Of a stretch of DNA of 64,000 bases, positions 12,285-22,220 are shown one piece after another. The DNA is taken from positions 29,773,133 through 29,837,132 of the forward strand of contig NC_092346.1 in NCBI RefSeq assembly GCF_963676685.1, given 5' to 3'. The first letter of the stretch is position 1, and every line of letters starts with the position of its first letter. The translations under genes were made by a program, and so were the position numbers. The notes under the pieces were generated by a model. The model saw nothing but the letters and a program-made list of their open reading frames with translations. It was not told where the DNA came from and did no database searches. This DNA comes from Mytilus edulis. Lineage: Eukaryota > Mollusca > Bivalvia > Mytilida > Mytilidae.

Positions 12285-13575
12285 TAATATACGTTGATAG
12301 TGGTTCTTCCAATAGATAGAAACAAGTGCCTGTAGTTGAGATCTCAAAATCATGTTTAACCCCGCCGCATTTTTGCGCATGTCCCAAGTCGTTTTAAGTC
12401 TTGTATGATTTTTAATTTTAGTTTCTTTGTATATTTCGGAGTATGCGGTCAATTATCACTGAACTAGTATATCTTTTTTTTATTTTGAGACCAGCTGAAG
12501 CACGCCACCGTCTGTTAGTTTAGTTTAAACATATTTATTTAGAGTGGATTGGGAAACAAGTTTTGCAACTTATATTAATCCCTTTCCACTTTGCGGGTGC
12601 GAGTGCTGCCTTGTAGCGGCATTAGCCTACTCTTTTTCGAAATCTACAAGGGTGTCTTTAACGTGCAAGAGATATAGCTCTCTCTTAACACGGGTCAGCC
12701 ATTTATCGTCCCCTTCCGACGGACTATCATCGTTTCCTCAAGACCATACTCGCAAATGGTGTCAAGGGAGAGCCGAAAATTGAGTTCCTGAAATTTTCAT
12801 CCCAAACGGGAATCGAACCAGGAACCTTTGTGTTAGTAGTCCGATGCACTAACCACTACACCACGGCTTTCTAACCGTCTGTTGGAGTTTCTCGTTGCAT
12901 GCAGACACATTGATGGTCTTCAGCTGTTGTCTGCTCTTTGATCGGGTTTTTGTATCTTTGACACATTACTCATTTCCATTTTCAATTTTATGTCCCTGTC
13001 ACAAATGCTTAATAGATATAGGAAGATTTTTATGAGTGCAACTCTCCATCTAATTAACCATTTATAAAGTAAACCTTTATAGGTCAAGGTATGGCCTTCA
13101 ACGCGGAGCCTTGGCTAACACCGAACAGCAAGCTATAAAGGGCCTAAAATATTACCAGTGTAAAACCATTCAAACGCGAAAACCAACGGTCTAATAAAAA
13201 CGAGAAACGAGAAACACTTATAAACCACATAAACAGACGACAACTACTGAAGATCAGTTTCCTGATTTAGGACAGGTGCAACAATTGCATCGGGATTAGC
13301 CGTTGTAATGGTACCACAAATTCTCTCTACTAAAGTATAACATCACAACATAATAGGATAATGAAAATAATTTTGTTGTTAAGTTGTATAATATACCGTT
13401 TAGGAATACCAAGAAATTTGTTTCAAAGATCGGTGTTTTGGATGAATTATTTCTACCACAATTTAAATAATTTACTTGAGAGAGCATCTTTCTTTTTCTT
13501 TTATTCGTGTATTTTATATGTTTATCTGTATTGGGTCTGCAGTGCTGATTACAAGTTTGTGAAGGAAAAATCATG
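12285..13575. mobile_element. Second, truncated copy of the inverted-repeat element
   Basis: This abuts copy 1 and repeats its sequence from the left end through CAGTGCTGATT at about 13550. The right terminal repeat is then missing, and a MITE begins at 13579. A SINE (12517-12873) interrupts it at a point where copy 1 is continuous. Confidence 0.7.
12517..12873 (-). mobile_element. tRNA-derived SINE with 10-bp TSD
   Basis: On the minus strand the head (12870 to about 12795) is tRNA-like. A box A-like GTGGTGTAGTGGTTAGTGC is followed by a box B-like GGTTCGATTCCCG. The conserved body includes CTCTTGCACGTTAAAGACACC-like sequence and ends in an AT-rich tail. The 10-bp direct repeat ACCGTCTGTT flanks it (12507-12516; 12874-12883). 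Comparison with copy 1 of the host element gives the empty site. A body-only relative lies at 52979-53209. Membership of a deeply conserved SINE-core superfamily is likely but not checked. Confidence 0.85.
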
Positions 13576-13578
13576 TTA

Positions 13579-13841
13579 CAGTCGATTGCATTGAGTGTGT
13601 AGGCAAAGGTAATATATTTGGTTAGCTTGCGTGTTAGCTGAACCGTGAAGTCATTATAAGTTCAAGTATACTACCCTCATTTCAAAGTAGCCTAGTCCAA
13701 CAAACATATATATTGGTTATCTGTCGGACTATTCTACTCTAAAAGTGAGTTATTTTCCCTAACTTCAAAATGACTTCATGCTTCAGCTAGCAAGCTTACC
13801 AAAGATATTACTTTTGTCTACACACTCAATGCAATCGGCTG
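13579..13841. mobile_element. Palindromic MITE, copy A
   Basis: This 263-bp near-palindrome begins CAGTCGATTGCATTGAGTG and ends with its complement, flanked by TA. Arm motifs GGTAATAT, TTGGTTAGCTTGC and TTAGCTGAACCGTGAAGTCA are shared with the MITE at 17818-18077. A Tc1/mariner-like target is inferred. Confidence 0.75.
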
Positions 13842-15480
13842 TAAGTTTTGCAGAACCTTTGTAAGTATATTAATATTTAAAGAAGTGTTTTGCCATTTGT
13901 ATGTGTGTTTATTTAGTAGTTATTCAAAACTTAACTTGGATACGAAAGATTTCAAAACATATGTTTTAATCAGGATAATCCACTTTCACTGAATTAACTT
14001 ACACAGTTTAAAAAATCGTATGGCTTAGAAAATTTTTAAAAAAAAGAAGAAAAAATCCCGTGTCCAGACAGTCGGAAACCAGGTTGAAATAGAACAAAAG
14101 AAGCTCTTTGTTAGAGAAGGCGATAAATGTTTACTGTATTGTTTACTATAGTGACAATTTTTTTAAAAGTTAATAGAAACAAACAAAGTTGCAATTTTCT
14201 TCTCAATTCCGAGGTGTTTATTTTAAAAACACCATTTGCATAAGTTTTCAAGTTATCTAGTTCATAGTTAAGCAGAACAATAAAATATCAAGTCGACGAC
14301 ATGGGTATCTTCCAAGTTGGACGACAAAAATGCATAACCTCCGACTTTTTTTTTTAAATTACCACGGATGGAAAACATATCAATCTATTAGTTCAGTAAT
14401 TTTCGTGTCTGCCCTTCCATTATGTGACTGAAGAAAAAATCCAAAAAATGGATAACAATTGTATCAAAAGAGAAAATCGAGTGCACCTTTTTATGTTAGG
14501 CCGTGTTTGAGTTGAGTATTTTGTCTTGATATCGTACAAAGTGAGAATATCTCATACATCGTCTCGCTTCAGATTCTATTATTTTTATATATTAAAGCTA
14601 CAGGTTAACGTTATAACACAAAAAAAAATCACAGTACTAAAAGATAAAATATATAGGTCAAGTGAAATACCTATCTAATGAGTCACAAAAACAGTGAAGG
14701 TGTGTTCGAATAGCTATTTTTTTACTGAAAGTACTTGACGACAGTCTTTCAAGTTTGATAATGAAAATACATATCTTCGAAAAATTCTATTTTTTTTGTG
14801 TGTGATTACTAGAGTGTATAGTCTTCATACATTAAAAAAATCTAGTCTGCCCTTCCACGAAATATTTTATTAGAATTTTTTTAAATGTTTATGAATTTTC
14901 GAAAATTCCACCTGACAGACAAAAGTTTTAAGTTGAATCAATGCAGACAAGATTATTAACTGATGCTCATTAGCTAGTTGATACATTTGTCTTTAAAAAT
15001 ACAACTGACATATAAGGATCGTAATGGTGAAATGTGGATAATTTTATCGGTTTCCAACAGCAAAATTGGTAGCGCTTCAGCCCTACAATGGCTTCAGTTT
15101 CTACAATTGTGAAAATGAACTGGCGTAATGGGGAGATAATTTTGACGAAGTGAGATCCTGACTGCAGACTGATGCCTTACTAATAGAAAGCCGTACATTG
15201 ACCTTTAATGGTTTACTCTTATAAAGTGTGTCTTTGATGGAGAGTTGTCTATTTGGCACTCCATACCACTTCTTCCTATATCTTGTTGTTTTGAAAAGCT
15301 AATTTATTGCGAAATTACTACCTACTTACTACTAGTAATAAACCCTTTGCTTTTGCCTTCTCAGAAAAATACGCAAAAGTACAGTAATAAGATAACTTGT
15401 TAATCAACACAGCGTAACTTGGAAACAAAATGCTAGAATAAAGCTTAATTAAAGTCTATTGATAACAGATCCTTCAAGAC
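13842..15480. other. Intergenic AT-rich DNA
   Basis: No exon, RNA gene or clear inverted-end element is visible between the palindromic MITE and the 3' end of EK2. A dispersed-repeat fragment (the phrase with GGAGAGTTGTCTATTTGGCACT) lies near 15205-15290. Confidence 0.5.
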
Positions 15481-15533
15481 TTTTTATTAAGAACATGGAA
15501 TGTAAATAAAATAGAATAAATAACAATTATTCA

Positions 15534-18500
15534 TCAACACACATCTTTGCTTTTTTTCTGCCCTTTGATACACGATAAGGACCGAAAAAATCCACTGATT
15601 CTGACAGCAAATGAGGGTTTTTTTCCGGTATTATTGGTACTCATTTCAACCTCTTTCGCATCTTTTTCGGGATTTTCTTTTCTTTCATTGTTTTCAATAT
15701 TATCACAGCTGATTATCTGTTCTTCTATTTTCTCTGTTTTGTTCTCTGTTTCGTTTTTCGTGACATCATTTTGTGTTTCCCCATCAACATCAATAGTTTT
15801 ATCCTTTTTCTCCATTTCGTCTTCGTTATTCTCTGTCTCTCCATTTGTTTTCACTGTTTTTAAATCATTGTGTTTTTCCTGAACAACATCAATCGCTTTG
15901 ACTTGTTTTTTCTTTTCGTCCTTTACTCTTTGCTTCTCGATCTTCTTCATTTCTGGAAACATAAACGTAAACGTTGAAATTTAATTCCAAAAAGTATATT
16001 TTTATTAAGTTTTTAAACTTAGATTCTTAATAGTGTTTGTTTGTTTGGTTGGTTGGTTGTTTGTTGTTGTTTGTTTTTTTGTTGTTTTTTTTGGGGGGGG
16101 GGGGTTGTTTGTTGCGTTTTTTTGTGGGGAGGTAATGTCCTCATCCGAAATTTGCGTATGTACACATGTTGTCCTTCTTTTCACTAAACTACCAAGTTAT
16201 TTCAAACAAACTGCAAATAAGTCAAATTGTTCATAAATTTTATGTGTCTCGTCGTGATTTCGATTCAAACTATATTTTTGGAAGGTCATAAATGTGCTTA
16301 TGTAGTAGAAATCTGAACGTTTAAATTCTGTGAATTATATCTTAGAAAGCTATAGCGCCAGTATATATAATAGTGGAAATTCTAACTAGCCAAGAGATTA
16401 CATACAGTTATTAGTTAAGTTTGATAAGTTTCGATCTATGTGTTTGACTGTCCCTCTTGAATCTTTCGTCCCTCTTTTTTAAGTGCTTCATACTAGATAG
16501 TTTTTAGTTTTTAACGCTACACAACCATGTTAAATTTTGTTTTCATATACATGATTACATTTTGAAAAGTGAAATGTGATGATAGAATTCAAAATTGATA
16601 CATTTTTCTAATTATGTGTTTTCCTTCATTGACACGTCGTGTTGAAGAAGAAACAAGACTGTTCGCCGTGTCACCGGCGTGCACATGAACTCGTTTAATA
16701 AGAAGAAATCTGAAGTTAGTTGACATGACAATTAAATAAATACCCTTTTCCAACATCTTTTGTGCTTTTTCTCCCATCTTATTCATCTTTTTTCTTCTCT
16801 TTTCTTCCTTCTTCCTAAATAAATTGACATACTTGTCGTATTTCTTCATATTCTTTTCGATAGCTTTACATTGAGCTTGTATGTTCTTTTTCTCTTCCTT
16901 AGACTTTTTCAACTGTAATTTTTCTTCTTTTATAATTTCTCTTCTCTTCCTTTTTTCGTCATTTTTTGTTTCTTTGTCATTCGCTGATCCATTTTGACCA
17001 GAATTCTGGACTGGATCCTACAAACATATAACATTTAACATGTAATACCTTCGTGGGTGGTGTTGTCACTCATATCTCTCTCTCTCTCTAGAAATTACGA
17101 CTAATCTCTCTCTCTCTACACTCTACAAATTACGAATTATCTCTCTCTCTCTCTCTCTACAAATTACGACTCATCTCTCTCTCTACAAATTACGACTAAT
17201 CTCTCTATATTGTTGTTTGTTTCATTGTTAAAACCTTTAACTTACTGTATGCTTATTCAGAACAGCAATTCAGACACTATTGCAGTAATAGCTTAACTTG
17301 TGATTGATACCTGTATCCTGGGAACAGTATATCTATTAATATATATGTTCCTGCTGTATCATAATTTACAATTGCACGTTTACTAATTTCCTCTTATTTA
17401 TCTATTGTACCTTATTGTTCTGCTCGATGTCATTCTTTGGTGGATTCTGTGCATTCCTATATTTGTTTATCATTTTGATTGCAAATTCTAGAAATAAAAA
17501 AAATTAATATTTTTAAAATAACTTACGTTTCCTGGGCCAAAATATTTAGTGGTAACATTCTGTTTTATCATGTTATTCTGTTGCACTATTTTTCCATGTT
17601 GACCTATTACAAATGGTTTACTTTTATACATTATAACTTGGATGGAGAGTTGTCTCATTTGTGCTCTTACCACATCTTCTTATATCTATACTGGAATTGA
17701 TTTAGTGTTCTCAAACACGTTTTAGCCCGACACATTCTTTAGGTGGCTACTGGCCGTCCAGTCACATATTGTGCTTACACCAACTTCATTAGCAATCATA
17801 CCACGTCTCCTTATTTACAGCACATTTCAGCTAATGGTAATATCTTTGGTTAGCTTGCTTGTTAGCTGAACCGTGAAGTCATTGTTATGCAAGGAAATCT
17901 CCCTCCTTTTAATGTAGCTTAGTCCTACAGAGAGATAATTTTTTTTATCTGTTGGGCTAGTCTATTATTAAAGGAGGGAAGTTTACCTTACCTAACAATG
18001 ACTTCACGGTTCAGCTAATAAGCAAGCTAACCATGCAAAGATATTACCATTAGCTACATACTGACTGAAATGTGCTGTAATCAGATATGTCATTAGCAGT
18101 GAAGAAATTTGATAAATATTCGTAACAGATTTAGAACTAGCAAATGGTTATAGTAACAATTCAACAAAATTATGAAAGGAACATTTCAATTACCCATTCT
18201 TTCCTCTCTTGTCATATCCTCAATATTTTCTGGTAACTCCTCTTCTTCGTTTTCACTTTCTTTTGGAACATCCTCATCCTTGTCTGGTAACTCCTCTTCT
18301 TCGTTTTCACTTTCTTTTGGAACATCCTCATCCTTGTCTGGTAACTCCTCTTCTTCGTTTTTTCTTTCTATTGGAACATCCTCATCCTTGTCTGGTAACT
18401 CCTCTTCTTCGTTTTTTCTTTCTGTTGGAACATCCTCATCCTTGTCTGGTAACTCCTCTTCTTCGTTTTCACATTCTTTTGGAACATCCTCATCCTTGTC

Positions 18501-19335
18501 TGGTAACTCCTCTTCTTCGTTTTCACATTCTTTTGGAACATCCTCATCCTTGTCTGGTAACTCCTCTTCTTCGTTTTCACTTTCTTTTGGAACATCCTCA
18601 TCCTTGTCTGGTAACTCCTCTTCTTCATTTTCACTTTCTTTTGGAACAGCCTCATCCTTGTCTGGTCTCTCCTCATCATTTATGTTTATACTTTCTATTA
18701 AAATAATTAAATAAATATTCATATTATAGGAAAATCAGCCAGTTTACACATTTTAAATACTGGTAATCAAATATTAAATTTCAAACGGAAAGATTGAGAT
18801 GGTACATAAAATCATTCTTTACAAACTGTAAAAACAGCATAATTGGTTAAACAGTTTATATTTAGCGCCCTTGTTTGATGGCTGTAAGCTTAACTTATTC
18901 ACGAATTTTAGCGAGACATATTGTATATGGTGCTTGGCCGTTGATGTCTCCCCGCAATCTTAATCTTGAATCGAAAGAGAAAACTATCAAACGTAATCAA
19001 ACGAAATAATACAGAAAACATCTTGCAAAACTGTGAACAGATATAGACTTACATACAGTGACAGAATCGAACTGACAATATTTTTTGGACAATACTTGAA
19101 CTGTTTATCCAACTATAAGCCTGATTTTAATAAGATGCTCTGAGAAAAAACTTCTCTCTTTCATTATTATTATAACTGACTTACTTAATTTCATATTCCA
19201 GACTGGCCCCTTTGCTTCTGCGTCCTTTTTGTCAAGTATGTTTTCAAGCGAACATTCAAATTCAGCCGTACTCAAACTTGCCTCACAGAAGCCAGACAAT
19301 GCAAAATGCTCATTTTCTTCTTCACTAGTGGACAT
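15534..19335 (-). CDS. EK2: Glu/Lys-rich protein with 18-residue repeats, paralogue 2
   Basis: The family is not recognised. Coding exons are 19185-19335, 18194-18694, 17411-17487, 16744-17017 and 15534-15952 (1422 nt, 473 residues), with the same splice phases as EK1 and identical lengths for exons 1 (151 nt) and 4 (274 nt). The start ATG sits just after the TATAG acceptor, as in EK1. Residues 1-50 match EK1 (LSTAEFECSLE). Residues 67-210 are eight acidic 18-residue units of the form VPKESENEEEELPDKDED. Residues 244-334 are Lys/Glu coiled-coil-like (KMGEKAQKMLEK). The basic C-terminal block RISGFFRSLSCIKGQKK is conserved, with an extra Val-Cys at the end relative to EK1. AATAAA lies at 15483-15488 on the minus strand. 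There is no signal peptide or membrane segment. Role unknown; a charged scaffold or adaptor is one possibility. Confidence 0.78.
16050..16140. repeat. GTTTGTTT / poly-G low-complexity tract
   Basis: GTTTGTTTGGTTGGTTG runs into a 13-base G tract (16093-16105) in the last EK2 intron. It is simple sequence. Confidence 0.7.
17077..17215. repeat. Interrupted (TC)n array
   Basis: Four to five TC tracts of 5-9 dinucleotides are separated by copies of ACAAATTACGACTMAT. The array fills a third of the 393-bp EK2 intron between coding exons 3 and 4, so the transcript reads (GA)n. A shorter TC tract lies in the EK1 intron at 7791-7815. Confidence 0.85.
17818..18077. mobile_element. Palindromic MITE, copy B
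   Basis: This 260-bp palindrome has ends CAGCACATTTCAG / CTGAAATGTGCTG flanked by TA. Arms share GGTAATAT, GGTTAGCTTGC and GCTGAACCGTGAAGTCATT with copy A at 13579-13841. It sits in the EK2 intron between coding exons 2 and 3. Confidence 0.8.
18216..18647 (-). repeat. Coding minisatellite: eight 54-bp units
   Basis: Eight in-frame 54-bp units encode 18-residue acidic repeats in EK2 coding exon 2. Units differ mostly at the ESE/CEN/RKN positions and sort into adjacent pairs (ES,ES,EC,EC,ER,ER,ES,ES), as expected from unequal exchange. EK1 has no such array in its matching 132-nt exon. Confidence 0.95.
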
Positions 19336-19917
19336 TCTTAACCTATAAATTGTTGAATAACTATAATGGTTAAAATTCATCACGAAATCCTTTTACCCGG
19401 CACCCCCCCTTTTCCCCGTTTGTTTTATATTTATGGTCTTCCCGGTTTGGGCTACTGTTATATGTTTTATTTCCAAAATGTTTGTCTAAAGTTAGTTCTA
19501 TGACATATGACCTCAGGGCATTATTTACTATTTCTATTTTGCATTTCTGATAAAAAAAAAAAATACTATCGCATTAAAAACAAAAAAAAAACGTTAAAAA
19601 TTGAATAAGAATGCAAAGTCATATGTTATAGGACTAGTCTAAAGTAAGAATGTTTTTTCTGGAATCTTTTTTTGTGGATTTAACATTTTTAAGAGGTCCC
19701 GATAATTGTAAAGAATGAATTTAACAGAAATGTCCATGCACTGAACCTGAGATGTTTATGCCTTCAGCAATAAAAAAAAATATAATGTCTTTGACTCGAT
19801 TTGAGATCATACTGCTATTTCTTAAATGCAGATTTTGAGTTTAAAGGGGGTTTCTAATAAATAAATGGATAAAAAAAAAACCAAGTGAATTGAAAAAAGT
19901 GAAATAACATTACTCAC

Positions 19918-20105
19918 CAGACTAGTCTTTCTAATTGTCTAATGTCTAAAATGCCGAACAGAATTAATTTTATGTCTTATAAAATTTTACCCTGCTACAA
20001 CGTATTGGCGATATATCGACAATAACGTCGGCATTGGATACGTTTATGACGAAGTATTGTAACAGCGCAGCTGCGGGATGGTTTTGTCCGATTCTCTGTT
20101 ATCTT
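19918..20105 (-). promoter_or_regulatory. EK2 untranslated exon 1 and promoter
   Basis: The donor CTG|GTGAGT at 19918 mirrors EK1. Upstream it shares GTAT.GGCGATA..TCGACAATAACGT, AACGTCGGCATTGG and TACTTCGTCATAAACG with EK1 (8580-8660), with small indels. The blocks probably hold the core promoter; no transcript data support this. Confidence 0.55.
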
Positions 20106-20118
20106 CTTTTTCTGAGTG

Positions 20119-20198
20119 CTGACGACCAATGAGTAACTGTTGTTATCCGTGTTTTTTGTTAGTTGTTTTAGTTAATAAGTTGTTCCCCGTGTTTGTTA
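20119..20198. repeat. Tandem repeat upstream of EK2, left part
   Basis: Diverged units GTTATCCGTGTTTTTTGTTAG and GTTCCCCGTGTTTGTTAG. The array is split by the TRIM at 20203-20690 and resumes at 20695. Confidence 0.65.
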
Positions 20199-20202
20199 GC
20201 TT

Positions 20203-20385
20203 TGTGACGGGATTGCTTCCCTTATAAAAACTTAGTAGATACTTAGTCAGCCGTAAGCGATTGAGCGAAGGAAGTACTTCTTTAGCTCAGTCGGTATACG
20301 CGCTGCCTTGTAACACAGAGGTACCGGGTTCGAGTCCCGGTGGAGACAAGCAATTTTGTAATGAAATTCGTGCTCTCCGGTTACA
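20203..20385 (+). repeat. 5' LTR of the TRIM
   Basis: 183 bp, starting TGTGACGGGATTG and ending CCGGTTACA. It has the canonical TG...CA ends. The tRNA-like block occupies its central part. Confidence 0.88.
20276..20349 (+). other. tRNA-like pol III promoter in 5' LTR
   Basis: A box TAGCTCAGTCGG at 20283-20294 and B box GGTTCGAGTCC at 20327-20337 are near consensus, with a good T-arm (CCGGG...CCCGG). The anticodon loop reads TTGTAAC. The 5' and 3' acceptor strands (ACTTCTT and TGGAGAC) do not pair properly. This is therefore a tRNA-derived promoter and not a working tRNA gene. Confidence 0.85.
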
Positions 20386-20386
20386 T

Positions 20387-20398
20387 TGGCGCCCAACA
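20387..20398 (+). other. Primer-binding site of the TRIM
   Basis: TGGCGCCCAACA, placed two bases after the 5' LTR, matches the 3'-end complement used as primer site by many LTR elements (TGGCGCCC...). Confidence 0.8.
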
Positions 20399-20494
20399 AT
20401 AATAACCCACGGTTAGAAGAATTACCTACTCAGGTTAAAATATAAATATAAAAAAGATGAAAGTATCATCATTATAGAGTATATAATGACTCTT

Positions 20495-20507
20495 GAGGTG
20501 GGGGAAG
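20495..20507 (+). other. Polypurine tract of the TRIM
   Basis: GAGGTGGGGGAAG abuts the 3' LTR. It is purine-only except for one T, as needed to prime plus-strand synthesis. Confidence 0.75.
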
Positions 20508-20690
20508 TGTGACGGGATTGCTTCCCTTAGAAAAACTTATTAGATACTTAGTCAGCCGTAAGCGGTTGAGCTAAGGAAGTACTTCTTTAGCTCAGTCGGT
20601 ATACGCGCTGCCTTGTAACACAGAGGTACCGGGTTCGATTCCCGGTGGAGACAAGCAATTTTGTAATGAAATTCGTGCTCTCCGGTTAGA
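20508..20690 (+). repeat. 3' LTR of the TRIM
   Basis: 183 bp, six substitutions from the 5' LTR, the last turning the terminal CA into GA. Box A is at 20588-20599 and box B (GGTTCGATTCC) at 20632-20642. Confidence 0.88.
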
Positions 20691-20694
20691 GCTT

Positions 20695-20895
20695 ATTGTG
20701 TTAGATGATAAGTTGTTATCTGTGTTTATTGATTTATTCTGTTAGTTAATCAGTTGTAACCCATGTTTGTTAGTTTATTGCGTTAGTTAGAAAGCTGTTG
20801 CTCGTTTTTGTTAATTCATTGTGTTAGTTAATATAAGTTGTTATCCGTGTTTTCTAATTTATTGTGTTATTTAATAAGTTGTTATTATAAGTCAA
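20695..20895. repeat. Tandem repeat upstream of EK2, right part
   Basis: Units of about 55-60 bp with GTTTGTTAGTTTATTGCGTTAG and AATAAGTTGTTATC. Joining 20198 to 20691 restores one unit, which proves the TRIM insertion point. Confidence 0.7.
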
Positions 20896-21384
20896 TAGTA
20901 TTTGTTATGCAGTTGTATTAGCATTGGCACATCTTTTTTCCAAGGAGATTGTTTAGCCATTTACCTTCAGTCAGGGTGCATATCTTACATGTTAAAGTAT
21001 TGCTATTTTGATTTCAACATTTGCATTATCAGATTATCAAAATTACAAAAAGAAAGCGAGACATATCTCTGTGATTACTGTTTATTGCTTATTGCTAAAG
21101 ATTGAATGGTGGCCTATAGATATTGACTTTTAATTTCATTAGTATTTTTATTTAGCCGCTTGTCCATTGTTGAAGTTTGTATGGTGGCCTCATTACAATT
21201 AGATTACTGTTTCATGTATTACTGTAAAAATCATTGAATAATAAGGAGTCCATCACCTGATTGGAGATCAACGTTAACAAGCATTCTGCATGGCAATTCA
21301 TAGTCATCTACTGATTAAAAAATCATTGTATTAGAACATAAATAGCAGGTTAATATCTCTAAGCATGTTGAAAAAAGGTGTTGG

Positions 21385-21940
21385 ATAACTGATTATTTCA
21401 GTGCATTTTCTAGGTCAAAGGACCACAACTGGGCACAAAATCATCCGTATGAAACAAATTTCGATCTTAATCTGTATCTTAAAATTGTCATGATAAAACT
21501 ATTGATCAATTTACAAATCAAGCATGGCAATTGTTGTTTTTTTAGGAAACCTGATTATTTCAGTGAATTTTCTAGGTCCAAGGATCATAACTCTGCACAA
21601 AATCAGAATAAGACCGGAACAAAATTCGTACTCGGACCTTAATCATCTACGAAAAATATATACTAATTATCAAATCAATATCTTCAAACATGACCAGCAA
21701 AAATGCGGAAAACTGATTATGTCATCTACAAAACTATGCAGGGAAAGTGGAAGTCATCAACGGAACAAAACATGGAATTGGACAGTAATCTTCACAATTG
21801 TACAGACAATACCAACACCAGACAACAGAAATACAAGGCATAACAACGCAACAACAATCGACAGAAATATAGAAAACATCACCCGACATTACTATATAAA
21901 GACATTTAAAAAAATCAGCAATATTACTAAGCAGTACACC
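21385..21940. repeat. Degenerate dispersed repeat without real gene
   Basis: The phrase CAGTG.ATTTTCTAGGTC.AAGGA.CA.AACT is repeated at 21400 and 21560. A 186-codon open frame crosses the second copy, but its amino-acid content shows no domain and it runs on into a MITE. It is treated as repeat-derived. Confidence 0.5.
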
Positions 21941-22083
21941 ATGGCGGATTCAGGGGGAGGTTTCCAGTGGTTTGAAATCACCCCTTTTTTTGGACGATCA
22001 ATGCATTTGAATGGGGACATATGCCTGGAATCCTCTTTTTATCTTGGAACCCCCCTTTTGGTAGATGACTGGGTCCGCTTTTG
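21941..22083. mobile_element. GGCGGAT-type MITE
   Basis: Starts ATGGCGGATTCAGGGGG and contains GATCAATGCATTTGAATGGG, both found in the copy at 27150-27308. It ends near ACTGGGTCCGC. Confidence 0.6.
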
Positions 22084-22220
22084 AGTACGGTCTTCAACAC
22101 GAAGCCTTGGCTCACATTGAACAGCAAACTATGAAAATAAAAGGCCCCAAAAATGAGCTTGAATGTTCCATTGGTATCATTCGCCTTACTTAGTATAATC
22201 ACCTCTGTGGTCTCGATCAT
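22084..22220. repeat. Dispersed repeat: GTCTTCAACACGAAGCCTTGG family
   Basis: Related to 11560-11630, 13085-13150 and, inverted, 49190-49290. No gene is visible from here to 22570. Confidence 0.55.

Larger units (their letters stand above)
20203..20690 (+). mobile_element. TRIM (miniature LTR retrotransposon) with tRNA-like LTRs
   Basis: The element is 488 bp. Two 183-bp direct repeats (20203-20385 and 20508-20690) differ at six positions and begin TGTGACGGG; the first ends in CA. A primer-binding site, TGGCGCCCAACA, starts at 20387, two bases past the 5' LTR. The purine run GAGGTGGGGGAAG (20495-20507) directly precedes the 3' LTR. The 4-bp duplication GCTT flanks the element (20199-20202; 20691-20694). 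Each LTR contains pol III A and B boxes. There is no gag or pol, so it depends on a helper element. It matches the tRNA-bearing TRIM group I know as Helenus, whose animal members make 4-bp duplications. Family naming is from memory; the structure is read directly. Confidence 0.9.

Noticed and set aside
12544-12783. Frame MDWETSFATYINPFPL, also at 52927-53178
   Set aside because: Both lie on the SINE body in the same relative place; a shared noncoding core explains the similarity.
12790-12872. tRNA gene on the minus strand
   Set aside because: It is the head of a SINE with a 10-bp TSD and a conserved body.
18172-18714. Ser-rich and Leu/His-rich plus-strand frames over the minisatellite
   Set aside because: They are by-products of the 54-bp repeat whose minus-strand frame joins the conserved EK2 exons with correct splice sites.
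20276-20653. Two threonine-type tRNA genes
   Set aside because: A and B boxes and the T-arm are good, but the acceptor strands do not pair and both copies lie at the same place in LTRs. They are tRNA-derived promoters.
21524-22084. Longest single-exon frame (186 codons, plus strand)
   Set aside because: No recognisable domain. It lies over a duplicated degenerate repeat and runs into a MITE at 21941; codon content looks like translated AT-rich repeat.
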